From contig OENT01000134.1 in assembly GCA_900239685.1 (NCBI GenBank), forward strand, positions 65,004-129,003: DNA of 64,000 bases, in the 5' to 3' direction. A program made the position numbers and the translations under genes. This document shows, in pieces, positions 40,926-53,341 of this stretch. A model generated the notes under the pieces. That model saw nothing but the letters and a program-made list of their open reading frames with translations, did no database searches and was not told where the DNA came from. The first letter of the stretch is position 1. Every line of letters begins with the position of its first letter. The stretch comes from Rotaria macrura. Taxonomy: Eukaryota > Rotifera > Eurotatoria > Philodinida > Philodinidae.

Positions 40926-43149
40926 AATATTTGAAAAAAAACAACAACAATAAACATCATCAATTTATTTTAATGCTTTTAAATATTACTAATAAATAAA
41001 ATAAACAACGAGAAAAACAATGGACTAGTCACGATATTGGTATGATTGTATTTCAGATTGATAAATATTCAATAACGAACCAGAAATATTATATGTCTAT
41101 ATCATGGACACATCATAAGTTCAGAATGAAAGCACAAATAAATAATGAAAACTTCTCATTTACTAAAAGGTAAAACAAAATAATATTGAAAGAACATTTG
41201 ATGTGTGTAAGATGAAATTCGAATAATTCTCAAAAGAGTTCTTCATCTACATCTAATTATGATCGAAGATAATACACGTAAACCATGCGTCTATTTGTTG
41301 ACTATCGTAATAACAGAATAGTTGATTGTCAATTTAAATTCGGTTTCCATAATTATAGCTGTTCATAAATGTATCAAATCATTCCAATCTTTAGATATAT
41401 ACGAATGGATATGAAAACATCGAAAAAGAAATATCGAAGAGAAAATTGTCGATTATATAAAACGTTGAAAATTTTACGGTATTGTAGATAAAGAATATTG
41501 GGTGTGGGTCTTCCTCGACAACATCGTATTCTACCCACACGCTCCATCCATTTAGAATTTCACAATAGATTAAATTGACGTATGGAACAAGCACAGGGCA
41601 CTATTTGATTATGTATTAGCTATTTTGTAAATGAAGACAGTCAATTTTAGTATTCGTTGATCAAATCAATTGAGATGCTCAAAGGCGTCTCAAATCCAAA
41701 ACTATTGATGCTATTCGGCAACGAATACATAGACAAAGAAATCAATGTTGAAAAATTATTGAATGACCAATGATTGGTGACTGTGTAGAAAAAAAATGAA
41801 TCTAATTGATTTATTACTTTTTTAAACTAAATTTTCATCGTCAATACATCTGTTTATCTTTGTTGGGCAAAAGAAGAAATGTACCTTTCTGATCAAGTTC
41901 ATGCTGAATCGTTCTTTTGAAGTTTTCAATGCATACCATATGTACATCGATGGTAGTCAAATGCACATAAATTTGCTCACGAAAATCGAGAAATCAAATT
42001 CAATACATTTATTTCTAATTCTAATTTAATGACGAGGAAGCAAATGATGGCTCATCGATAAATTGGTTGCTCATATGAAAAGTTAATTGATTAATACTGT
42101 ATAATTGTAATTATTAGCTAACAGTCACATGGTTATAATAATTACAATGGATAATGAACAATAATTAACATCATAGAATAAAACATTTTCTATTCTAAAT
42201 ATTGAAGTGATCAATAGATGAAAAACTTAAATGATAATTATATTCATCGTTTGGATAGATTTAATTTGATGGATCAATTATTTTCTACAAGTAGTTCGTT
42301 ATTTCAGCAACATAGAATCATACAATGATCTAAACACATTACAATTATTTGATATGCAGAAATGCATTTAAATAGTAAAGATTTACCAACCAATTGAATT
42401 ATAAGTGATATATATATATGATTTGCAAAAGGACACTTTCGAATCGATTACATATCACTTGATATTTATGGTATCATGAACTCATATTGAAAATTATTTT
42501 GTAGCTCATCAATAATTCTCAAGTTTCATTCGGAGATTTTTCTCAGAATGTATAAATAATTCTCAATTTTAAGGACGTTCTACCTTTCGTACTGGAACAT
42601 TTAGATTTCCTCAAAATAAGTAATTCGAAGTGCAACCTAATTATTCAGATAGTTTGTATATCTTTCTTTATATGATATTATCAGAAACGATCAATATCAT
42701 ACGAAAGGGATAATTGTCTAATCTTGATATTTCAGTTAGAGTAGATAATCTTTTAGTTACGAATAATCCAAACGTAAGATTTACTATCTAACTTTTTGCT
42801 CAAGTTTTCAAGTTTATTTTTGATTGACTTGTTCATTCGTATGTATATGATCAACTCGACAAATCATATACATAGATCTCAATAACAATAACAATTAAAA
42901 ATTGATATTGTTCTCCTATACTCATACAGCATGTCCTCTATACGAATATCATATGATTGGTTGTTCTCTATCTCCACACTAGTGGTAGGTAAAGTAAGTA
43001 CTGTTATAACAGTATAGTACTCTATACATACCTATCGTTTTCGTTTTTTTGTACCAAGATATTAAATATATCTAACTATGTATAATATATATGTATATAT
43101 ATTCAATAAATATTTTTTTCTAGTTTTAGATTAATATCACTCAGTAAAT
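40926..43149. other. Intergenic PUS10 to Utp12-domain gene
   Basis: 2.2 kb, AT-rich. I searched it for WD40 exons that could belong to the following gene and saw none on the plus strand. Short TA tracts at 42410-42420 and 43080-43105. Confidence 0.6.
40949..40954 (+). terminator. Poly(A) signal of PUS10
   Basis: AATAAA 24 nt after the PUS10 stop; further AATAAA copies follow within 60 nt. Confidence 0.5.
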
Positions 43150-46100
43150 ATGACATCAACTAGTTCAACAAGTCGTAAATCGAAACGTGATGATCCAAAA
43201 CGTTCATCTGCACCAGTAACTGTTGTTAGTGCTAGTGAACAACAAATGACAAAGGTTGAGAGTTTTGTTTTTCGTAAGGTTCTAACAAATAATTCTTTTC
43301 TCTTGTTTTCAAGACGAAAAACGTTGTTAAATCTAACGATGCTGTTGTATTATCTCAAACATCGAATACAATGCATAATAAAAAAAGACGGGCAACCGAA
43401 ATTATTCAGAATGAAGTAAATCAATTGTTGATATCGATAGATAGAATAACGTTTTTCTTTTCTTCGTCTGTTAGGTGCCTTTATCTGAACGTTTGAGTGC
43501 ATTTGAAAATCAAACATCGACTGGCCAATCAGTTGCAGAACAAAAACAACAAAGTTTATCAGCTGATAGTCTTGTTACATTGCTCACTCAAGGATTACAA
43601 AGTTCGGATACAGCTCTACTTGATGTAAGTCAATCAATCTTTGACATTATAAAACATTAATATACCCATAATTCTCATCTATTATTATTTTATGCAACAA
43701 TATAGACAAAAAAGAAAAGAAATGAAATGAAATATTTTATTGTTCACAGTATTTAAGATGTTGTAGTGTCATTTGACATTACTGTTGATTATGGAGGCGA
43801 CTGAGTAAAACTAGCCGTTCGACTACCGCTGGAACGTTCACTTGTTCGTCGATTTGATGCTGACGTATCACTCTCTTTAACATTTAGACTTTTAAGATAT
43901 TCATATACTTCACGTGAACCTCGTTCACGTGCCCATTTAAGCGGCGTACGTCCCTGACTATCAATTACATTGAGACGTGCACCACGATTTACAAGTAAAC
44001 GCACAAGATCAATGTCATTGTGAGCAGATGCAGCATGTAGAGGAGTCCAACCGAATGTATTCTTTGTATTAATATCAGCTTTATGATTAATTAATAGATA
44101 AACGATATCTGAAAAACCTTTTATTTGTGTGACAAGAAAAAGAAATCATAATGAGAAGCGTTATATTTTACATGAAGTTTTTAATATGAACTCACCAAGG
44201 TCAACTGCACGATAAAGTGCCGTAGAACCATCTTTATTAGCTATATTTATATCGATACCATGCTTGATAAGTAATTCAATACATGATACTGCATGAATTT
44301 TAACGGCTTCATGTAAACATGTTTCACCAGTGTTATCTACATTATTAATAAAATCTTTTCGTGTTTGATCATCATGATCGGCAAGAACTGTTTCTATTAA
44401 ATGTTTAACAACATTATAGGCTTGACCAGCAATAGCATAAAATAGAACATTATGTCCTTCATTATCTCGACTGAATAATTGTGCACCCGATTCAAGTAAT
44501 AAACGGCATATAGCCATATTACCATAAAAAGCAGCATACATTAATAATGTTGCTGCTTTGTCAGCATCGGATAAATTCGATAGAGATTTTGTTCGTTCAG
44601 GTGTCGAACACGAACGTAATTGTCGACTTAATTCTTCCGTATTATCCGTACATATTAATGTGAATAATTTATCAAACTTTGATGCTTGTGATTGACCCAT
44701 AGAAATTTAATTTTCTGTAATAAAATCTACAATGAACCAAGATGATGCTTTTTTTGGATTGTCTTTTTTTTTCTTCTTCTTTGTTATTGTTGTATAGTTT
44801 GACCGTAAAGTTGCATCTCACATGCTTGTACATACCATCTACACGCATGATTGATTGTTCGTTCGTTCGTTCGTTCGTTCGTTCGGTTTTCTTTTATAGA
44901 AGCATTTTTTAAGGAGGGAAAAATGTCAACACAGAAAAGAAGAAAAAAAGAACATACATTTTCCGCATATCTAATTATCTAATATGATATCTTAATTTCT
45001 AGCAAGTGTTATGTTGTCGGAATGAAAAAGTTATTGAAAAAACAGTACGTGCACTTGCCATTCCAGTTCTTCTGCCATTAATTGATTGTTTAAATAAATA
45101 TCTTTATCAAAGTGCAGACAAGTAAATAGACAAAAAAAAAGAAAAGGATTTTAATTCAATCAATTTCTATTTACATGTATTTAGAGGTCTTATTGCATCA
45201 AAATGGTTACGAGCTGTATTAAGTACTCATACATCATATCTTATGACAGTATGTATCATTAAACAATAGTTCAATTTTAAGTCTTATATTTTACATATGA
45301 ATATTTCTAGTGTCCGGATATAACAGAACGTCTTGGTCCAATGTATGAATTAATCGAAGCACGTACAAGACTTTATCCAAAATTAGCAAGACTTCATGGA
45401 AAATTATCGCTCATTGCTTCACAAGTAAATAAAAAGAGGGGAAAAAAACCAAGATTATATTTTTCTTTCGACAAAAATCATTTTCAATTGAGAATTTCAT
45501 AAGACATTCACACATGTGTATATACACTCCCAATGTAATCAAATTGTACTTTACATGGGTGATAATGAGAACAATTTTTTTTTTCATACCAACGACAGAT
45601 AAATAATACGCAACAAGGAATAAGTCAAGCGTATCCAAGAGAGTAAAAGCAAAATAAAATTAATAGATCATTCGATTTTTATTAAGAGAATATTGTTTAA
45701 TAATAGTTTCATTTTTTCACTTGATCATTGAGAAATGATTAGTTTTGTGTCATTGAAATATTTCTTCAGTTTCATAAAATAATTGACTCTTTTTTTCTTT
45801 CAAGTATTATCTACATGTAAAGTTTACTTCACTTTACCTTATATTTAAAAGAAAAGGAATACTGATTTCGAATACTTCATTAACATATGACTATTGCTTG
45901 CCTTATTCAAACTATAAACTATTTTTGCAACTAATTACCATCAAATCGATGTATCTAATGCTTTTGTGTTGCCATAGGATTGGTCTAGTACGTGATACTA
46001 TGCGTTAGAGTTGATGATTGCATTTTTCTACAACGGAAGTAATTACAAGAAATGATCTTCTTCATTAGTGCCCGTTCTATGAACCATTCATATTCTCCTT

Positions 46101-46720
46101 GTTTTTTTTATTTGTTAAATTACTAATCGAACTTAATTCATTGAAGATTTTCGAACCGTACTACATTGAAATTTCTATTATGTGTATTGAGTACTCGTAT
46201 CTCGATGGTAACAGAATGACATTTTAAGATCAGGGTCAAGTACTTATGATCAGATCGAACCTGCCATGCTCTATTTGTTCAATAGATAGAGATTGTTTGC
46301 ATATATTTTAAATAATTAATTTCGCTTTGTTTGAATATTAAAGATCAACAATCGTAACAATGAATTATCAAATAGTGATGCAACTATATCAACAAAACCA
46401 TCGTTTGTCTTTGAAGATGTATCTGATGAAGATATTGATGGTGATCAAACTCAAGATGAACTAGTACCTAGTCCATCAGAATATGATGAGTATTCAGGTT
46501 TATCTGATGATCTTGACCTTGGTATACAAGATAATGAAGAAGAGGATGATGATGACGAAGAAATAAATGCAAGTGATGATGATGATGTAAGCGAACTTAT
46601 TATCAATGAATTCAATGGTTTGTTTACGATTGTTTATTTTTATTTTTCAAGATGCAATTCAACGAAAATGGTCATGTCAACGGAGATAATAATGAAAGTG
46701 ATGATGATGGTTCGTCATAG
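43150..46720 (+). CDS. WDR43: Utp12-domain protein, WDR43/Utp5 C-terminal half only
   Basis: WDR43 (yeast Utp5) is a subunit of the t-UTP part of the small-subunit processome in the nucleolus. Exons: 43150-43254, 43314-43415, 43475-43624, 45003-45121, 45185-45248, 45311-45424, 46344-46586 and 46652-46720; 321 aa. After a Ser/Lys-rich start (MTSTSSTSRKSKRDDPKRSS) and LSERLSAFENQTS, the Utp12 domain runs from about residue 88 (LVTLLTQGLQSSDTALLD) through EKTVRALAIPVLLPLIDCL, SKWLRAVLSTHTSYLM, and ERLGPMYELIEARTRLYPKL to LHGKLSLIASQ. It ends in an acidic Asp/Glu tail, as WDR43 does. The N-terminal WD40 propeller of WDR43 is missing, and an in-frame TAA sits just before the chosen ATG. A splice from further upstream is possible but no exon was found. 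Intron 3 carries an opposite-strand ankyrin gene. Confidence 0.75.
43789..44700 (-). CDS. Ankyrin-repeat protein nested in the Utp12 gene intron
   Basis: Two minus-strand exons, 44700-44196 and 44108-43789, joined in frame for 274 aa. The protein begins MGQSQASKFDKLFTLICTDN and has about five ankyrin repeats: TLLMYAAFYGNMAICRLLLE, NVLFYAIAGQAYNVVKHLIE, TCLHEAVKIHAVSCIELLIK, STALYRAVDLGDIVYLLINH (across the splice) and TPLHAASAHNDIDLVRLLVN, then a partial sixth, TPLKWARERGSREVYEYLKS. The tail is Ser/Thr/Arg-rich (RRTSERSSGSRTASFTQSPP). Ankyrin repeats bind other proteins; the partner cannot be predicted. The second Gly is suggestive of myristoylation, but position 6 is Ala rather than Ser/Thr, so this is weak. 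The whole gene lies in intron 3 of the plus-strand gene (43625-45002). Confidence 0.88.
44857..44885. repeat. (GTTC)7 microsatellite
   Basis: Seven tandem GTTC units about 155 nt upstream of the ankyrin gene start, within the host gene's intron. Confidence 0.95.
45425..46343 (+). other. 919-nt intron 6 of the Utp12-domain gene
   Basis: Begins GTAAAT and ends AAAG. AT-rich, with no nested gene seen. Confidence 0.6.
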
Positions 46721-46913
46721 TTGTTGGTTATACTGTTTTTGTTTTGTTTTCTGTTCTTTCTTTGTATTATCATCGTGCTATTTCGAAAAAAAAAATAAAC
46801 AAGCAAAGGCACTGCTCTTTCACACTGAAAAATAACATTCATTTATAACGAAATTATATGATAAAAAAAGAAAATCTTGTTCATATACAACTACAATTAG
46901 AAAAAAAAAAAGT

Positions 46914-49778
46914 TCACTTATGACGAGACGTCATTGTACGAACCTAAACAGATACGAAAAGATTACAATTAGATTTAAAAGAACAAGATCATCTTGTAAA
47001 CATCGTTTCTTACCACTGTTAATAGACCACTAGCGACTTTTGCCGTATCCGAAAGAGATTGCGAAACCTAAATAATTATCATGTTATATAATAGAACAAA
47101 AAAAGGAAAATCGTGTTTGTTTACCGAAGGTTTACCAGTAGTCGTTGTTGGAAAATCACCTAAATGTCGTTCTAAAAACTTCATCGTTTCTATTTTATCT
47201 GTTGATTGATCTCGAAGCATATAGATTTCAGCACTACGATAAATCGTCGCAATCGATATACGTTTTGTATACCATTTGATCTATTGAATAGAAGAAAATA
47301 GAAAGATGAAAAACTCATAAATACAGATTCGAAAAGTTACTTACATCTGTCGATATATCGCCAGCAGTGAGTAAGGCATTATTAGCTAAATCTAATAAAC
47401 TTTTCCACGCACGTTTTGCATTCGGTGGTAAGCCTTTTTGAGCCAATGCCTATTTATTAAAGTAGAAATAATTAAAATCAAATTGCTCATGCAAAAATCG
47501 TCGAACATATAATTTCGATCATATAAATCTCATTGGTTAGAATTTAAAAAACTGACTGTCTACATATGATAAAATCGTGAGTTTACAATAGTTCTTGATT
47601 TATGACGTTGAAAAAGTTTCAATTCCTTATTGAAGAATACTAAACTATGTATAAACATATGAGATCATATTTCAGAAGTTCTAACTAATCGAAATAGCAT
47701 GTAAAAATCTAAAGAATTCAGATTTTGACAAATCATTGTTTTCAAATGTCATAAAGATACGTGAATATTTTAAAACACTGAAAGACAATAATCATCATAA
47801 CCTCGACGCACTGGATAGTTAGAAGAATTTATTGTTATGTAATAAAAATAATCACAAAATCATAGAGAAGCATCTTTTTAATTATATTCTTCATGCTATT
47901 GTTAACTGATATATCCAAAGAAAAAAAATACTGACTGATATTATTTCTAAATCGATAGCGTTAAATTATTTTTAAGATAAGTACTATCATGATAATTGCT
48001 TTCATCCTAATTTTCTTTCACTCTTGAGTAGGAAGTTAAATAGAACTTCTGATAATCAAAAATCAATTAAATAACTGCTAAATTTCGATATCAATATTAA
48101 ACAAGTTATTATATTTTCTTACACCGTTCGACCTTGCAATCAATCATATCAATGTCAAGAGAGTAAACATTCCACAGGGCAAAGTTTATCTTACTCATCA
48201 GTATGTCGTAGATATTTTACGAACAGGTGTAACAGATGTTTTTTAAAGTTTACTCAACAACAAAACGAGAATAATATACTTGATATCAATATTCAATAGA
48301 AATTGTCTAGGTATGATGAGATCATCAAAATGAAATATAAAATTTCATATTCAAATAAACATGCTCATTCTTTCATCTATATGTTCGTATTTAAATACAT
48401 GATGACAAAGAATACGAAAAAAAAACACTTCGGTTTAGTCATACCTGTTCCCAAGTATCAGCATAGGGTAAAACAAGTGTCAATCGATATTTTAATCCTT
48501 CGAGAAGAAGATGACATCCATCCATATCTTCCCTATTTCAAAAAAAATAAAAATAATATTGAATACTAATGCATTTTGATATTGTTCATTTTATTACTTG
48601 TCGATTCTTTCATTCATATACGATACCATTTTTACATTTGAATCACGCATAAAATATTCCACAAGATCATAACCATTATAAAATAAACTTTCGGATGTTT
48701 CAGGTTGATCACATTTCTTTATACCTAGAGCAATAAAAACAAAGTAACTTTATTAATACTTTGAGCTATATAAAAATAATGAGACTAACCAGCACGAATC
48801 GCTTCCATTGTCCAGCCTTTCTCATGGACGAAGTTAAGTGATTCACGGAGTATATTATTTCGTATTTCATTTTGATTTTCAGTATGAATATCGTTGAAAT
48901 TACTATTAAATAAAAATAGATATTGTTTTCAATACTATAGATACTAACAATGGAACAAAGTTTTAATTTAAAAATAAAGAAATATTCAATCTTGCTTGCC
49001 TGGTATCGTTTTTCTCTTCTATATACGATGGATCTTGTTTCGAATCGATTATTGTTGTTGTTGTTAATGTATCGACTCCGCCTGATACTTTTGATTGATT
49101 TACTGTTTCATAATTTATTTTCTTGTTTTTTAATGACAACGGTGTAGATGAATGAAAATCTGCAGCTAGTGAAGACGATTTGGAATACGTATCAGTGGAA
49201 GAGATCTTTGGCGCAAAACTATCTTGTGTAGTTTTTGTTGAGACCTGATGTATATTTGGTGAATATTGCTCAAAAACTTAAGAAGCAATTGTATTAGTGT
49301 ATTCAAAATGTTAGTTTAATAATGATGCTTACCAGTTTTTGTTGATGCTGAAATACATGTTGTTTCCGTATTATTATTAATTGAACGAGAAATGTTTAGA
49401 TCATGTGAAGATAGAGTTGAACTAAAAATTATTTACTAGCCACGATTAAATTTACTACGTTTAACTAACTTACGAAATACTTTCAAGGTTTGTTATTTTG
49501 ATACTGTTCGTATTAGTATCTGATGATTCTTGACCTTTCAGATCATGCGATGTACGTGTGAACTGTTTGACTATTGCTGACTTGTGAAGATTCGTATGAA
49601 TATAGATTTTATCGAACTTTCTTGAACTATGATGTTCAATGGTGAAAGCTCGTTTCAAAATCACATCGTTTATATTATGTAATAAATTTTCATTTACAAA
49701 TAATAATTTATAATTAATACTGATAACTCGAAGTAGACCAGACCTTGTACCTAAACAATAATGCTTACACGTATTCAT
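46914..49778 (-). CDS. COQ9: Ubiquinone biosynthesis protein COQ9
   Basis: Mitochondrial lipid-binding protein of the coenzyme Q synthesis complex that helps COQ7. Ten minus-strand exons: 49778-49474, 49421-49333, 49276-49027, 48902-48790, 48724-48598, 48532-48445, 47449-47345, 47280-47125, 47067-47014 and 46943-46914; 438 aa. The start MNTCKHYCLGTRSGLLRVIS looks like a mitochondrial presequence. The COQ9 domain begins near residue 220: ILRESLNFVHEKGWTMEAIR, FYNGYDLVEYFMRDSN, EGLKYRLTLVLPYADTWEQ, AWKSLLDLANNALLTAGDIS, TDIKWYTKRISIATIYRSAE, and VSQSLSDTAKVASGLL. Human COQ9 is 318 aa; the excess is a Ser/Thr/Asn-rich spacer in exons 1-3, which carries little conservation. The end of exon 3 is uncertain: a GT donor (used here) or a GC donor nearer 49000 both keep frame. 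It converges with the Utp12-domain gene, with stops 193 nt apart. Confidence 0.88.
47450..48444 (-). other. 995-nt intron 6 of COQ9
   Basis: Donor and acceptor fit consensus on the minus strand. AT-rich, with no gene recognised. A plus-strand ORF at 48303-48569 is a shadow of COQ9 exon 6 and its flank. Confidence 0.55.
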
Positions 49779-52700
49779 ATTGATTGGGATCTCTGTAGTT
49801 AAAACTAATGAAAATAATACAAACTGCAAATATATATTGGTCGTTGCATTGACGTTGAAAAATACGCTATTTAAGTAAAAAAAGAAATGAAATGTATTAC
49901 ATTCCACAGACTATATTCTTACATTTATGTCGCTATGATCAATGCTAATCTAAAGATATTGATCTTTGACTGTATGCTTACGAAAAAATAATTCGATAGG
50001 AAATTTTTAATATTGTAAAAATGTTTGCATATGATTTTTCTACATTGCACCAGGTGGTTGAATCGAGTCGTTTTTATTGGCCAATTTCAATAGCCATTAA
50101 GAGTAATAAAAGGGAAATCCTTGCGACGTCAATTATCCGCTTACTTCATCATTATTTTTTGATTTACTTCACAGAATAATCAATAATATTTCTAAGCTGA
50201 ATAAGAAAACCAATGACATCAATAGCTAAAGATTACATATTACAATTGTTCGATGGAATGTGAAGTCGCACAACATGGTAATCTTTTCGTGACACATAAG
50301 TGTCTTTCATATAGTACATCAAGAGCATTAATTCAAAATAATTATTAAAAACGCTTATATAACTTTTCCAATTCCAATATGCAAACATATAGTTCGGGAA
50401 TATTTTTGTTTCAAATTAATCATTTTTATGTCATTGTTGCTCTCTCTCTCGCTCATAAGTCAATCTCTTCGATTCGATGCACTTGAAATGCATGAAATTT
50501 TTCAAATTTTTTAACATTCATTTTTAGTATGACATTGAATCAATCAAGATTCATATAAATATTCTTTACAATGTCACAGTTCTTTGTCAAAGTTCATTTT
50601 TACGTGCTAAACTCTTCTTTGAAAGAATATATCATAATGAAGGACATGACATAGTCTGCTTGTATTTTCTCAAATAATTATTTTCTAACCTAAGCAGAGA
50701 AAAGCTCAACATGTCTAAGTCTATAAAAAGAAACGACTATGATCCAATAATTGAATCTACAATGTTTGCATAGGAATAACGAAGCTCATTAGAAAAACAG
50801 AGATTTAATCATACTGTGCATTGTGTTTTTCTCTTTCATAGAAACAAAAAATAATTGTGATCGATCAGAATAAACTACGACAGAGCAGTGTAGTATTTAC
50901 GATTCGAAAAGTATTACAAAAAAAAGCAACTCATGACATGACCGAAAAAAGAGTACATTCTCCCAGCAGGTGATGGCAGAACTTATTTCAAAAAAGAAAT
51001 TTTTCTTCTGTCAAAGAAAGAGATATCAAGTGGATTATTATGTCATTGATTGAGCTGTTAACGCATTCATTTGTCTTAATTTTTAGATTTTTGATGATAG
51101 ACAGCAGGTTTTATTTTTTATAGAGTATTCTTGTCGCGAGTTATTTTCTTGTACTTATCTAATGTTGAATAGCGTAAGTGACTGTTTTTCCCCATTGGAA
51201 ATAATCAAAGAAAACTCGACATCATCAAGGAATTCGAAAATTGTTTCAATCAACGGAAGAAATGGAAAATTATGCGATGCCTAAATGTCGTAGTATGGAT
51301 CCCAACAAGTTTACCCGAAACTGATTTCAATTTTTTGACTGAATGTTGAATGCAGCAAATAGTTTATTCCGGAATAGTGAGTGAGATTAGCGTATGCAGA
51401 TGAAATTACAAAGAAAAATAGAAAATGCATAGTAATACATATTTTTCGAATTCAATGTAGTGAGTATATAATTTCCAAAGCTTTCAAGTAAACTATGATA
51501 ATTGGATTCATATATTGAGAGAATCGATAAAAATGGCGAACACTTGAATACGTCTGAAAAATGCATCTTTTCTTATTATTATTTTCGATAGATATTGGAA
51601 TCACTACAATATGGAAATGCCACATACATTCAGATTGCTTTTGTTAATCATTCGAACGATGTTTTCGATTGAACACTTTTTTTCATCAACACTGCATTTA
51701 ATCATCTCGAAATAAAAATATCATTGATGAAAGGTCTAGTGACACTTGAAAGTGAGGAAAACGATGGTGTCATTGTAAAGATCTACTTTGAATTTTTTCA
51801 CACATGTTTCCCACAAAATGATCCAATTGAATATTTAACAGAAGAATAACTCATGTAAAATGCTTGCACTGAATCACACATGACAATTATCTATAACATG
51901 TTAATATTAATAGTGTGATTGTGTCTACCGAATGATTCCATTTCGAGAATTGGAAATCAGTTACGTTGAGATTCAATTCATCTACAAATATAAAAATACA
52001 TTCATTGCTAATATCGACTAACAGATCCATAGACATAATGAACTTAATATTAGATGTAGTCGAAGGCTAACATACGTATATAATAAAGTCCATCAATTGA
52101 CATCGAATGTCTCAAATATTTTAATTCTATTTTCAACAAAGAATCTCCTCGTGCTACAAAAATAACTTCTCAGTTTGACTTACAACTTGTTGACTTACAA
52201 ACATACATAATATTGACATAAATCAGCATCAAGTAATAAAAGGGAATTCATTATATCGAAACTCATTGTCTTTGAATCAATGTCTTGAAAGGCTAACATC
52301 ACAAGTAACGACAAGTTTCTATTTAATGATGACATGATGATTGAAATTTCATTCAAATATAACTATTCAATTACATTGTACAATATCAACGAACATCTAC
52401 GATTTATTATATTTAGATTTGATATTGTCAATATTCAAAATCTCTCTAATCATAATTACTTCGAATATAAATTCTATCATTGTTGTTTTCTGCGATGGAA
52501 TACATTTTTTCAGTTCTTTGTTTGAGGATTAGGATCAAGAAATCTAATGTTAATATTCTCGATTCAGAAATTCTTTGTATTAACCAAGATTGAATTCAGT
52601 GTAATTAATTGATGTCACTTTCTACCTCTCAACTTCGACATTTACTGTTTGACAATGAAATTGATATTTTCTAGACTCTACTATGAGAAGATCATCGAAA

Positions 52701-53341
52701 TTCCGCTGGAATTCACAGCAACTCATCAATCACGGTTAGTACTGTTGTACAAGTGGTTCAACAAATTGCTAATGCTTCACACACTGCATAATTAATTCAA
52801 AGTTTATTGCCAGTTTTAAGTTCTGAAAAATATATTTAAAAATTTTGAACTATTTATTTCTAAGACTAGCTTTGACGATGAATAATTTGTGATCGTGGTT
52901 AACTGGAGAATCGTCTATAAGTATTAATTCAATCCTTGAAATTTCATTTCTATAGTAGACTATAAAAACATACAGAAAACTCTAGGTAATGTGGTCTAAA
53001 ATGTTTCCTACGCAGAATTGTGCTAAACTATATGACTTACAAGAGATAATGTCAGCTCGGACGGTTTGTCAATGGTCGACGATTATATCATGTATTTGCT
53101 AACGTTGAATACAAAAGAAAATCGGGCTCAACTGATTTGTTAAATTAAGTACACAAATACATATAGTTCAGTGTTTTAAAACATATTCGTAGGTGGAATA
53201 GGAAATTAATTTCCAGCTAGCCATTAACTGGAGTCATCTACCGATTAGAAGGTAACAGAAGTGGCGGTAATACGCAGTAAAAGGACTGGCTACAAACTGA
53301 GCCACATATGAAATGTATGACATACTTTAACTTGTTAGATA
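49779..53341. other. Intergenic COQ9 to NADH pyrophosphatase
   Basis: 3.6 kb, AT-rich. No intact gene. A frame at 52735-52845 (QVVQQIANAS ... SLLPVLSSEKYI) has coding-like composition with one stop, but I cannot assign it. The COQ9 promoter should lie just after 49779. Confidence 0.5.

Noticed and set aside
52735-52845. Coding-like frame QVVQQIANAS...SLLPVLSSEKYI before the NADH pyrophosphatase gene
   Set aside because: Short, with one internal stop, no flanking exons in frame and no family I can name. Too weak to call a pseudogene.
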